From Streptacidiphilus carbonis (GTDB lineage: Bacteria > Actinomycetota > Actinomycetes > Streptomycetales > Streptomycetaceae): a stretch of 38,843 nt of DNA. The DNA lies in assembly GCF_000787775.1 (NCBI RefSeq), contig NZ_BBPM01000066.1, forward strand, positions 1 through 38,843. Reading direction: 5' to 3'. Shown piece by piece: positions 15,624-23,196 of this stretch (position 1 is its first letter; each line of letters opens with the position of its first letter). The translations under genes and the position numbers were made by a program. Below the pieces are notes generated by a model. The model did no database searches and was not told the DNA's origin. It worked only from the letters and a program-made list of their open reading frames with translations.

Positions 15624-16052
15624 ATGATTACCGAGCTTGCCGTGGAGCGGGTGGAGTTCACGTGCGGTCACTGCTGGCGCCAGTGGAGCTGCGACTACGA
15701 CGCCCAGCGCTATACCGACCAGGACGGGCACGAGTGGGAATACTTCGGCCTCGACGGCCGGGCCGCCGAATCCCCCTACACCCCGCGCGGCGCGCAGGCA
15801 TGCCCCGGCTGCGGCCACCGCTGGGTCGGCCGCGTCCTGGCCCGACGCCCTGTCCCCACCCCGCCCGGCCTATCGGAGCGGCCACGAGAAGCGGTCAACG
15901 ACCCGATCGGCCACCGCGCCGAGCGGCACCATGCCCCCCTGCTCGGCTCCCATGCGCACCGCCAGCCGGTCCAGCCCGGCCCGCCCAGCAAGGGCAGCTG
16001 GATTGACGCGGACGAGCAAACCTCCGCCCCGGCATCTCGGGAGACACCATGA
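15624..16052 (+). CDS. Zinc-ribbon-like protein of the hsp18 cluster
   Basis: 142 aa; GGAGG about 10 bases upstream of ATG 15624. Two Cys pairs frame the N-terminal half: FTCGHCWRQWSCDYDA and, about 50 residues later, QACPGCGHRWVGR, a layout expected for a treble-clef or zinc-ribbon site. The remaining 65 residues are His/Pro/Arg-rich and appear disordered. No named family recognised. The stop overlaps the next start by four bases (ATGA), so the two are translationally coupled within the stress cluster. Confidence 0.75.
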   Translation: MITELAVERVEFTCGHCWRQWSCDYDAQRYTDQDGHEWEYFGLDGRAAESPYTPRGAQACPGCGHRWVGRVLARRPVPTPPGLSERPREAVNDPIGHRAERHHAPLLGSHAHRQPVQPGPPSKGSWIDADEQTSAPASRETP

Positions 16053-16423
16053 CCATGACCGGCGCTCCCACCCCCCACGAACTCGCCGCCACGGCGGCCG
16101 AACAGGTGCGCCTGCTCAACCAGGCAACGGCAAGGCCCGGCGCCTGTCCCTACCCGACCGACGCGCACCACGCCCTCGGCGCGCTCGCCGGCATGCTCGA
16201 ACAACTCCCCCGCACCCTGCACCTGGTCGCCGCCGCCCTCAACGCCATCCCTGACGACCACCTCGCGGTACTCTCCGACCCGCCCACTCCCGCCCGGGTC
16301 CAGGCCCAGATCGCCACCGAGCTCGGCAGCGCGATCGCCGGCATCGAACAGGCCGTCGGCCACCTGCGCCAGGCCCAGCACTCCAGCGCCGAACTCGTCT
16401 ACACCGGCCCTATCGGCCAGTAG
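16049..16423 (+). CDS. Hypothetical helical protein coupled to the zinc-ribbon gene
   Basis: 124 aa, mostly alpha-helical by composition (Ala/Leu/His-rich; ALGALAGMLEQLPRTLHLV, then IATELGSAIAGIEQAVGHL). No membrane helix, signal peptide or catalytic motif is visible. A four-base overlap with the preceding gene implies coupled translation and perhaps a shared complex. The family is not recognised. Confidence 0.72.
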   Translation: MTMTGAPTPHELAATAAEQVRLLNQATARPGACPYPTDAHHALGALAGMLEQLPRTLHLVAAALNAIPDDHLAVLSDPPTPARVQAQIATELGSAIAGIEQAVGHLRQAQHSSAELVYTGPIGQ

Positions 16424-16454
16424 CATCCGGCGCCACCCCGAAAGGGGCCACACC

Positions 16455-16904
16455 ATGGCCACCACGACCTCCCGCAGCATCCGCCGGTCCGGGCCGGACG
16501 CGTCCTGGGGAGTACTGACCGACACATGGACCCTCCCCGGGGCCGTCGTCTGCGGGATCATCGGAGAAGTCGACATCGCTACCGCGCCGCAGGTGGTCAA
16601 GGCCCTGTGCCGGGCGCTGAAACGCGTCCGGCCACCGGGTGAGCTGCGGGCGGACCTGTCAGGGGTGGAGTTCTTCAGCGCGGCCGGTCTGAACGCGCTG
16701 CTGCGGACCCGGAAGATCGCCGCCTCACGCAGGATCCACATGGTGCTCGTGGCACCCAGCGGCGCAGTGCGCCGCATACTCGAGGTGACCGACACCACCG
16801 CGCTCTTCCCCGTCACAACCGGTCACCTCCACGTCGTCGCCGACATCTCCCAGGCCACCCCGCCCCCATGCGGCCCGGACAAACCTCCTGGCAGTCCGCG
16901 ATGA
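16455..16904 (+). CDS. STAS-domain protein, anti-sigma factor antagonist-like
   Basis: 149 aa; GAAAGGGG upstream of ATG 16455. The STAS fold spans about residues 25-130: VVCGIIGEVDIATAPQVVKAL, then LRADLSGVEFFSAAGLNALL, and a C-terminal TGHLHVVADI strand. In SpoIIAA/RsbV proteins the phosphorylated Ser follows Asp in the DSSG turn. Here the turn reads S75-A-A-G, so the phosphoacceptor position is Ala and the only Ser is one residue earlier. It may be constitutively active, or use Ser75. Natural partners would be RsbW-type kinases and SpoIIE-type phosphatases; two SpoIIE phosphatases with HATPase domains lie elsewhere in the window. Confidence 0.88.
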   Translation: MATTTSRSIRRSGPDASWGVLTDTWTLPGAVVCGIIGEVDIATAPQVVKALCRALKRVRPPGELRADLSGVEFFSAAGLNALLRTRKIAASRRIHMVLVAPSGAVRRILEVTDTTALFPVTTGHLHVVADISQATPPPCGPDKPPGSPR

Positions 16905-17200
16905 GCTCTTCGAGGACGTTCCGTCGGCCGCATCTCGCTTGCCCTTCCCGCCGTTGCGCCGCTGTCCCCCGGGCGAGAGCTGCCGAGCATGCGTTTCCCG
17001 TCGCCCGTCTCTGAACCAGCGCTCCGGATGGCAGCATGCTCCACTTCAGGCCTCCAGAAGGCCGAACGGGTGGTCGTCCTGGTCCGGATACAGCCTCCGG
17101 CGCGCGGCACCCGCCTCCCCGGGGTCATGATCGAGAGGACATCCGGACCCAGGTGGCACACCTGTTCGTCCGTCTTCGTTGTAGAGGAGTCTCGTCCGCC

Positions 17201-17476
17201 ATGCTGGAGCGCACCCGGCGCAAGAACGCCACCCAGGTCACCTTCGTCCTGCCCGCCGACCAGCCGATGGGACAGGTCAGTGTCGTGGGCGACTTCAACG
17301 AGTGGACGCCCGGCACCCATCCGCTGAGCCCACGCAAGGACGGCATGCGCGCGGTCTCGGTGACCATGCCCGCCGAGACCAGGATCTGCTTCCGCTACCT
17401 CGCGCAGGGCGACCACTGGTTCGATGACCCGGACGCGGACGGCCACGACGGCACCAACGGCTACCTCCACACCTGA
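17201..17476 (+). CDS. Stand-alone CBM48/isoamylase N-terminal (early set) domain protein
   Basis: 91 aa from ATG 17201 (AGAGGAG about 11 bases upstream). The frame continues upstream to 17036, but that part has no family character. The whole protein is one carbohydrate-binding Ig-like domain: TQVTFVLPADQ, then VSVVGDFNEWTPG, the hallmark of CBM48/AMPK glycogen-binding modules, and ICFRYLAQGDHWFDDPDA. No catalytic domain follows. Such short proteins may bind glycogen or trehalose-pathway glucans or regulate branching enzymes. It sits between the STAS and PRC-barrel genes in the stress cluster. Confidence 0.88.
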   Translation: MLERTRRKNATQVTFVLPADQPMGQVSVVGDFNEWTPGTHPLSPRKDGMRAVSVTMPAETRICFRYLAQGDHWFDDPDADGHDGTNGYLHT

Positions 17477-17534
17477 ACCCGCCCACCGGGTCGGGAGCGC
17501 GCCCGACCCTCGAAACGCGACAAGGAAAAGCACC

Positions 17535-17891
17535 GTGGCTGAGGACATCTGGGGCTTCGACCCCGCCCACTACACCGTCGGAACGGACCTGACCGGCTAC
17601 CAGGTGGAGGCCACCGACGGATCCATCGGCAAAGTCGACGAGGCAACCTACGATGTCGGTTCCGCCTGCGTCGTGGTCAACTGCAAGCCCTGGCTGATCG
17701 GCAAACACGTGCTGCTGCCCGCCGGCCTGATCACCGGCATCGATCAGGAGCACGAAACCATCCACGTGGGCCGCAGCAAGGACCAGATCAAGGGCGCTCC
17801 CGAATACCGGCGCACCGAGGATGTCATGGGCGGCCCGGACACCGCATACCGAGACGTCCTGGCCACCTACTACGGACGTCGGCCGCTGTAG
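17535..17891 (+). CDS. PRC-barrel domain protein
   Basis: 118 aa from the GTG at 17535, preceded by AAGGA about nine bases upstream. The central part is a PRC-barrel: LTGYQVEATDGSIGKVDEATY, then CVVVNCKPWLIGKHVLLPAGLI and TIHVGRSKDQIKGAPEY. A short helical C-terminus follows (DTAYRDVLATYYGRR). Soluble PRC-barrel proteins bind protein or RNA partners and are common in desiccation and general-stress loci of actinomycetes. It is the last gene of the run that begins with hsp18. Partner unknown. Confidence 0.88.
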   Translation: MAEDIWGFDPAHYTVGTDLTGYQVEATDGSIGKVDEATYDVGSACVVVNCKPWLIGKHVLLPAGLITGIDQEHETIHVGRSKDQIKGAPEYRRTEDVMGGPDTAYRDVLATYYGRRPL

Positions 17892-18232
17892 TCGCGGCCG
17901 CCGGCATGTGGGCAGCCCGCACTCTTTAGATGTTGTCACCGCCCTATCGCCTCCCGCCCGCGACGACGTGGCGCGGCGCTCGGTGAGCGGAGGCGCGGTG
18001 CCTGGTCTGTCCACCACCGCTGCGGTCAGCGGCTGCATCGGCACCGACTGGTTCTTGCTCCATCCAGGCCAGGACCCGGCGGTCGCGCGTGGACAGGCTC
18101 CGCCGTCTCACCTGCCCGGATCAGCTACGCGGCTGCGGCGTCGCGGTATGGCGCATTCCGCGCTGTCCCGCTTCCTGTGCGTTGCCTTAGGGTCGCGATC
18201 TGACGGCACTTCACCACGTGCAGGGGGACACA
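17892..18232. other. Intergenic region before the small secreted protein
   Basis: 341 bases with no recognisable gene. It must contain the promoter of the secreted-protein gene. I see no strong dyad or repeat. Confidence 0.4.
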
Positions 18233-18748
18233 ATGACTCGATTCAAGCGCCTCACAGTCACCATGGCAGCAGGCCTTACCCTGGTCGCCGCAGGGCTGGT
18301 CGGCACCGCCGGCACCGCCCACGCGGACGGCGACTGCGGGGCCGCGTGGAACAACGTCGGCTCGCCTGCCAACCTGTACCACTACGACAACACCATCAGC
18401 CAGTATGCCTACGCCGGTCAGGTCGAGCAGGAGTACCAGAACTGTGGCGGTGGTGTCGTCAATGCCCGTGCGCACTTCCAGTGGTCCAGCTGGTTCCAGT
18501 ATGAGTATTCGAACAGCGCGGTTGAAGTCCGGATCTACGCGACCAACTCCAGCGATCAAGGAGCGGAAGAGGGGCTGACGAACCGCAAGGACGTGTACTC
18601 CGACGCCGTAGAGATCCACCACGCGACTCCGGATGCGTGGCAGGCCCAAGCGTCGCTGTACGGCTGCAATCCCGGCTACGCAGCCGGCACGTACTGGTAC
18701 TACGGAACCGGCTCCGACTGGGGCACCCCGAGCACCGGGTACTGCTGA
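18233..18748 (+). CDS. Small secreted protein of unknown function
   Basis: 171 aa from ATG 18233, with AGGGGG about six bases upstream. A Sec signal peptide (MTRFKRLTVTMAAGLTLV) ends near GTAHA at about residue 30. The mature part is unusually rich in Tyr, Trp, Asn, Ser and Gly, for example NLYHYDNTISQYAYAG, WSSWFQYEYSNS and GTYWYYGTGSDWG, and contains four Cys that could form two disulfides. No known domain is recognised. The composition suggests a beta-rich extracellular protein. It is monocistronic, closed by a strong terminator hairpin. Confidence 0.82.
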   Translation: MTRFKRLTVTMAAGLTLVAAGLVGTAGTAHADGDCGAAWNNVGSPANLYHYDNTISQYAYAGQVEQEYQNCGGGVVNARAHFQWSSWFQYEYSNSAVEVRIYATNSSDQGAEEGLTNRKDVYSDAVEIHHATPDAWQAQASLYGCNPGYAAGTYWYYGTGSDWGTPSTGYC

Positions 18749-18772
18749 ACCCTGACCCGTGCTCACGGGACT

Positions 18773-18794
18773 GGGGGCAGCCTTGGCTGCCCCC
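18773..18794. terminator. Terminator hairpin between convergent genes
   Basis: GGGGGCAGCC (18773-18782) and GGCTGCCCCC (18785-18794) form a perfect ten-base stem with a two-base TT centre. It lies 24 bases after the secreted-protein stop and can also terminate the convergent dpr operon. Confidence 0.82.
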
Positions 18795-18921
18795 GGAGAA
18801 CGCTGGACCGGCAAGCTGCCCGACCGACGAGGGAGCCGCTCCCCTCAGGCCCGAACCGTGCAGGAGGAAGGCCGGCGGCGGGCGGGCCCCTTGGTCTTCT
18901 GCTGTGCGTGCTGGGGCCCGG

Positions 18922-19671
18922 TCAGCGTTTGACTCTCCGCCAGAGTACCCGTGGGGTCAGGCGCATGAGCAGGGCGATGGGGGCCAGTGCTCGCGGTACC
19001 CACACGGCGGTGGCGGTAGTAGTAGTCAGGGCGGTGGCGACGGCAGCTGCGACCCGGTCGGGAGTGGTGGAGAGGGGGGTCGGGGGCATGCCCTGGGTCA
19101 TGCGGCCGGTGACGAACCCTGGGCGCACCAGCAGGAGGCGCACACCGCTGCCGTGGAGGGAGTCGGCGAGTCCTTGGGCGAAGGCGTCGAGGCCGGCTTT
19201 GCTGGCTCCGTAGACGAAGTTGGCTCGGCGTGGGCGTACAGCGGCGATCGAGGACAGTACGACGAGGGTGCCGTGGCCTTGGTTGCGCAGGTGACGGGTG
19301 ACGGCGAGGAGGGTGGTGACGTGGCCGGTGAAGTTGGTCTGGACGAGTTCTCCGGCGCGTTGCGGGTCGCGGTCGAGCTCGCTTTGCGGGATCAGGATGC
19401 CGGCGGCGGAAATGACCAGGTCGATGTCGGCGTCGGCGAAGACCGTGTCGGCGAAGTCGCGGTGGGTCTCGAGTGCGGTGGCGTCGTAGGCGGTGGTGGT
19501 GACGGTGCAGGGCAGCGTTGCGGCGCGTTCCTCCATCTGTGCCAGGTTGCGGCCGGCGAGGATCAGGTGGGTGTCCGGGGCCAGGGGCAGGGCGGCCACG
19601 ATCGCGAGCCCGATTTCGCTGGCGCCGCCGAGGAGAAGGATACGGGAGGGGCGGCCCTGTGCGTCGTTCAT
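18922..19671 (-). CDS. dprE2: DprE2-like decaprenylphosphoryl-D-2-keto-erythropentose reductase (SDR)
   Basis: 249 aa from the ATG at 19671, which overlaps the dprE1 stop (ATGA); an in-frame GTG lies two codons upstream. Short-chain dehydrogenase fold: the nucleotide-binding LLLGGASEIGLAI is at about 12-25, the catalytic Ser pair near 140 and the YxxxK motif as Y154GASK158. The N-terminal GGASEIG replaces the common TGxxxGIG, as in DprE2 proteins. It reduces the 2-keto intermediate made by DprE1 to decaprenylphosphoryl-D-arabinose with NAD(P)H. The assignment rests on tight coupling to dprE1 and ubiA. It is the last gene of the four-gene operon. Confidence 0.88.
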   Translation of the reverse strand: MNDAQGRPSRILLLGGASEIGLAIVAALPLAPDTHLILAGRNLAQMEERAATLPCTVTTTAYDATALETHRDFADTVFADADIDLVISAAGILIPQSELDRDPQRAGELVQTNFTGHVTTLLAVTRHLRNQGHGTLVVLSSIAAVRPRRANFVYGASKAGLDAFAQGLADSLHGSGVRLLLVRPGFVTGRMTQGMPPTPLSTTPDRVAAAVATALTTTTATAVWVPRALAPIALLMRLTPRVLWRRVKR

Positions 19672-21026
19672 CGGCACAGCCCCAGTCGTCGGCCCAGGTC
19701 GGAGCGCATCAGGTGGCGGGGGTCCAGTTCGTCTCTGACGGTACGCCAGTCTTTCAGGTCACCGTACATGTCGGTGAAGCGACTGGCGCTCAGGCGCGCG
19801 TCCTTGGCCAGGTAGACCTGTCCCCCGGCCTCCGCGATCTTTCGGTCCAGCTGGTCGAGCAGAGGCCCCAGACCAGGTGCTGCGGCGGGCATGTCCACGG
19901 CCAGGCACCATCCTCGCAGCGGGAACGACAGCGGGTTGCCGTTGGCCGGCCCGAAGCGTTTGACGGTGGCCAGGAAGGCGGCCGTGCGATGGTTCTGGAA
20001 GGTCTGCAGGACGTGGGCGATGAGGTGCGCCGAGTCCTCGGGGACGGCGAACTGGTACTGGAGGAAGCCGCGGGGGCCCAGCGCCCGGTTCCAGTGGGCG
20101 ACGGCGTCGAGCCGGTGGAAGAAGTCGTTGAGGGAAGCGGTCCGGTGGGTGTGCCTGGGGGCCTTGCGGTACCACAGTGTGTTGAAGGCACGGGCGGTGA
20201 GTGCGGTGGCCGGGTTGAAGGGCAGCGGCGGTGCTGCAGGTGGCTGCGTCGGCCGGTAGTGCAGGCCGTCGGGTTCGTGGAGCGGGTCGGGGGCGTCCAG
20301 GTGGTCGCCGAGGTCGAGGACTCCGCGCCCGAGGGCACGTCCTTGCGCGGTGGCATCGATCCAGGCCACCGCATAGCGTTGGGTGGCCTGGTGGAGGCCG
20401 GCCATCAGGTCGTCGAGGTGGTCCACCCGGTGGGTGCTGACCTGTAGGCGGCTGCTGCTGATGGGCATCAGGCGCACGGTGGCGGCTCGGATGATGCCGG
20501 TCAGGCCCATGCCGCCGACTGTGGCGCGAAATGCGGGGCCGTCCAGGAGCGGGCTGAGGATCCGTGCTCTGCCTTGTCCGTCGATGAGTTCGATCGACTC
20601 CAGCCATGAGGAGATGCTTCCGTCGACGTGGTGGTTCTTGCCGTGCACGTCGGCCGCGATCGCGCCGCCCAGCGTCAGGTGCCGGGTGCCGGGCAGCACA
20701 GGCAGCAGCAGCCCGTGCGGGACCAGGGCGCTGAGGAGGTCCGCGAAGGTGCTGCCGGCCGACGCACGTACGGTGCCGGCCCTGAGGTCCGGTTCGATGC
20801 GCGGTGCGGCATCCGGTGCCACGACGATGCCGCCCGCGTTCTGGGCCGCGTCGCCGTAGCTGCGTCCGGCTCCCCGTGCCAGGATTCCGCGCGGTGGCTG
20901 GGCCGCCATCAACTCGGCCAGGGCCTCGCCGTCCAGGGAGCCCACGACTCGTGCTCGCGAGCGCGTCGTGCGGCCCCAGCCGGTGAGCACCCGCTCTTCG
21001 GGACGACCGTCGAGACGTGTGGTCAT
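19668..21026 (-). CDS. dprE1: DprE1-like decaprenylphosphoryl-beta-D-ribose 2'-oxidase (FAD)
   Basis: 452 aa from the ATG at 21026, overlapping the ubiA stop as ATGA. The FAD-binding half shows RGAGRSYGDAAQN and PVLPGTRHLTLGGAIAADVHG, followed by KNHHVDG, all typical of DprE1/vanillyl-alcohol-oxidase flavoproteins. The C-terminal half carries RGWCLAVDMP, YLAKDARLSA and SDLGRRLGL. It oxidises the 2'-OH of polyprenyl-phosphoribose on the way to the arabinose donor. The Mycobacterium Lys418 is conserved (K408), but the residue aligned with Cys387, target of benzothiazinone drugs, is Ala (A376, codon 19899-19901); a Cys is two positions earlier. Length matches mycobacterial DprE1. Confidence 0.92.
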   Translation of the reverse strand: MTTRLDGRPEERVLTGWGRTTRSRARVVGSLDGEALAELMAAQPPRGILARGAGRSYGDAAQNAGGIVVAPDAAPRIEPDLRAGTVRASAGSTFADLLSALVPHGLLLPVLPGTRHLTLGGAIAADVHGKNHHVDGSISSWLESIELIDGQGRARILSPLLDGPAFRATVGGMGLTGIIRAATVRLMPISSSRLQVSTHRVDHLDDLMAGLHQATQRYAVAWIDATAQGRALGRGVLDLGDHLDAPDPLHEPDGLHYRPTQPPAAPPLPFNPATALTARAFNTLWYRKAPRHTHRTASLNDFFHRLDAVAHWNRALGPRGFLQYQFAVPEDSAHLIAHVLQTFQNHRTAAFLATVKRFGPANGNPLSFPLRGWCLAVDMPAAAPGLGPLLDQLDRKIAEAGGQVYLAKDARLSASRFTDMYGDLKDWRTVRDELDPRHLMRSDLGRRLGLCR

Positions 21027-21958
21027 GTCAGGACTCCCGGCAGGAACAGGGCGAGCCACAGCAGCTCCCAGCAGAGCATGCCGCGGTCTCTCGTCAGCAG
21101 GTCTTCGACGCGCACCAGGCCCGACCCGGCGGTGAGCCGGTCGAAGCGCAGCAGTGCCCCGGTCAGGGGGAGCAGGGTGGCCAGGTGCCAGGCCCTGGCT
21201 TGGAGGTCAGGTTCGGTCAGGCACCAGGCGTAGTAGGCCGCGAGCATCGCGAGTGCGGTCAACCGTTTGCCCAGGCGCAGCCCGGCCGGGGTGTAGTGGC
21301 GCAGGCTCGGACGGTGTTGCCGGGCTGCGGTGGTGCCCAGTGCGGCGAGTTCGGTGGCGCGTTTCGCGGTCGCCACCAGGAGTGCGCCCAGGCTGCACAC
21401 CAGGACGAACCAGGCGGAGGGGGCGATGCGTCCGGCCGCCGCGCCGCCCAGGATGCGCAGTACGAATCCGGAGGCCACCACTGCCAACTCCAGTACGGGC
21501 AGGTGTTTCAGGCCCAGACTGTACAGCAGGCTGGTGGCCAGGTAGGCGCTGATCAGCAGGGTGAACCAGAGGCTGTCGATCTCCGTGGCACCCAGCGCGG
21601 TGCACAGCCCGCACACGGCGGCCATGGTCATCGCCTGGGCTGGGCCCAGTTGGCCGCTGGCCACCGGCCGGGTGCGTTTGCGGGGGTGTTCGCGGTCGCG
21701 GTCGGCGTCCATGACGTCGTTGACGGCGTACACGGCGGCCGAGGCGCAGATGAAGGCGCCGACGGCCAGAGCCAGGTCGGAAGTCCGGTGTCCGTGCCGG
21801 CCAAGAGTCGCCGCGGCCAGGGGGGCGGCGAGTACCAGTAGGTTCTTGGGCCACTGGTGCGGGCGCGCGGTGCGCAGCAGGGCGCCGGGCAGTCGCAGGA
21901 GTCGCGGCGGCCTGGACAGCGGCGGACTCTGGGCGCGGCCCGTTCCGGTGGTGGTCAC
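21023..21958 (-). CDS. ubiA: UbiA-family decaprenyl-phosphate phosphoribosyltransferase (DPPR synthase)
   Basis: 311 aa from the GTG at 21958, which overlaps the stop of the upstream gene (GTGA). The frame is open far upstream but there it is antisense to that gene and Arg/Pro-rich, so the short form is right. Eight to nine membrane helices. The first Asp-rich loop, N80 to P98 (NDVMDADRDREHP, then RKRTRP), and the second motif YSLGLKHLPVLEL match the mycobacterial Rv3806c type rather than quinone prenyltransferases. It transfers 5-phosphoribose from PRPP to polyprenyl phosphate, the first step of DPA synthesis. The required 5'-phosphatase is not seen in this window. Confidence 0.9.
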   Translation of the reverse strand: MTTTGTGRAQSPPLSRPPRLLRLPGALLRTARPHQWPKNLLVLAAPLAAATLGRHGHRTSDLALAVGAFICASAAVYAVNDVMDADRDREHPRKRTRPVASGQLGPAQAMTMAAVCGLCTALGATEIDSLWFTLLISAYLATSLLYSLGLKHLPVLELAVVASGFVLRILGGAAAGRIAPSAWFVLVCSLGALLVATAKRATELAALGTTAARQHRPSLRHYTPAGLRLGKRLTALAMLAAYYAWCLTEPDLQARAWHLATLLPLTGALLRFDRLTAGSGLVRVEDLLTRDRGMLCWELLWLALFLPGVLT

Positions 21959-23196
21959 CGGGCGTACACGGCGACGAAGTCGCGGCTGGTGGGCGTGTAA
22001 TAGCGGTCGGCGGGGCGTTCCTGACCTGCGAGGAGTTTGGCCGGGACGGGGTCGGCGGGGCCGGTTCCAGAGGTGTAGGACATGAACGACATCCAGGCGG
22101 GGTTGATGTCCAGTTGCATCGCCTCGACGCAGCCGGCGCGTTGCAGCAGGTCGGCCATGGTGCGTACGGACAGGGCGGGACCATAGGTGAAGATCACGCG
22201 TCCGTCGGCGGTGACGCCGAGCCCCGAGCGCCACACGAAGTACTTGCCGCCCATCGTCAGGCCCCAGCCGTTTTCGATGTTGTTGTCCACGTCGGCGGGC
22301 ACGACTGCGTGGTCCACGATCAGTCTCAGGTTCTGCCGAACGCCCACGACGGCGGGGCCCATGGTCTGGTCGCGGCCCCACTGGCCGATGGCGACGTGTC
22401 CGTCCTTGAAGATGACCAGGGAGGCGGTGCCGTTGGTCAGGGTTCCTTTGGTGACGCCGTTGAGGTAGAAGCCGCCGCCGGATTCCTTGACCTTGAAGCC
22501 GCCGTTGAAGGTGGCCACCAGGCCGGTGCGGGCACCTGGGGCGATGGTCGCGGGCACGCCCCAGTCGGCCGGCCCCGGGTCGTTCAGCCCGGGGTGGAGG
22601 GCGAATCGCAGCAGTTGCGGGTCCATGGAGGCGACTGCGGCGACGTAGGAGGTGTGGGCGGCGTCCGGACGTAGGTAGGCGCCGAGCAGAGCGGGGCGTC
22701 CGTGCACCGTGGCCAGGATCCGCCAGGTGCCTTCGCCGGGCAGCGGGACCCCGGCCGGTGAGACGAGCCGCGGCGGCAGCTGCGGCCCCGCCGGTGAGGC
22801 GGAACCGGCCGCTGGAGTGCTGGCGGCGGCCGAGGAGCCGGGGGGACTCAGCGGGATCGTCGGTGTGCCACCGATCTTGGGGGGATTGGCCTTGTACTGC
22901 GCGGTCTCCAGGAAGGTGACCAGGGCGCCGAGGTGGTGGTCGCGGCCCCACTCCGCCACCCGTGCCGCTGTGGAGTCGTCACCGGGGGCGGTCAGTGCCT
23001 CTCCCATCGACCAGGCGAACCACCCGAACAGGACCACTGCCAGGGCAAGCACAGCCCGGGTCGAGCGCAGCGTCAGCAGGTGCCGCAGCCGTCGTCCCCG
23101 GATCCGCACGCGTATCGGTGATCCGGCCCGGGGATCGGGATCGGGGCCCGCTTCTGCTGCGGGCCGGTCCGTTTCGGGTTTCGACGACGGTGTCAC
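21955..23196 (-). CDS. Membrane-anchored phosphodiester glycosidase family protein (NAGPA domain)
   Basis: 413 aa from the GTG at 23196 (AGGCAGGA just upstream); the frame extends to 23328 without a recognisable sequence. The N-terminal 40 residues are cytoplasmic and basic. One membrane helix is at about 48-64 (AVLALAVVLFGWFAWSM), then a Pro/Ser/Ala-rich linker, then an extracytoplasmic NAGPA-like domain. Visible motifs: LVATFNGGFKVKESGGGFYLNG, ASLVIFKDGHVAIGQWG, NNIENGWGLTMGGKYFVWRSG, RTMADLLQRAGCVEAMQLDINPAWMSF. Such domains cleave or transfer sugar-phosphodiester linkages outside the membrane. As first gene of a coupled dpr operon, it may act on a polyprenyl-phosphosugar-derived wall glycan. 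That role is inferred. Confidence 0.85.
   Translation of the reverse strand: MTPSSKPETDRPAAEAGPDPDPRAGSPIRVRIRGRRLRHLLTLRSTRAVLALAVVLFGWFAWSMGEALTAPGDDSTAARVAEWGRDHHLGALVTFLETAQYKANPPKIGGTPTIPLSPPGSSAAASTPAAGSASPAGPQLPPRLVSPAGVPLPGEGTWRILATVHGRPALLGAYLRPDAAHTSYVAAVASMDPQLLRFALHPGLNDPGPADWGVPATIAPGARTGLVATFNGGFKVKESGGGFYLNGVTKGTLTNGTASLVIFKDGHVAIGQWGRDQTMGPAVVGVRQNLRLIVDHAVVPADVDNNIENGWGLTMGGKYFVWRSGLGVTADGRVIFTYGPALSVRTMADLLQRAGCVEAMQLDINPAWMSFMSYTSGTGPADPVPAKLLAGQERPADRYYTPTSRDFVAVYAR

Noticed and set aside
21959-22951. N-terminal extension of the UbiA frame to 642 codons
   Set aside because: The extension overlaps the glycosidase gene in another frame and is Arg/Pro/His-rich. The GTG at 21958, inside the stop overlap, fits the operon and family length.
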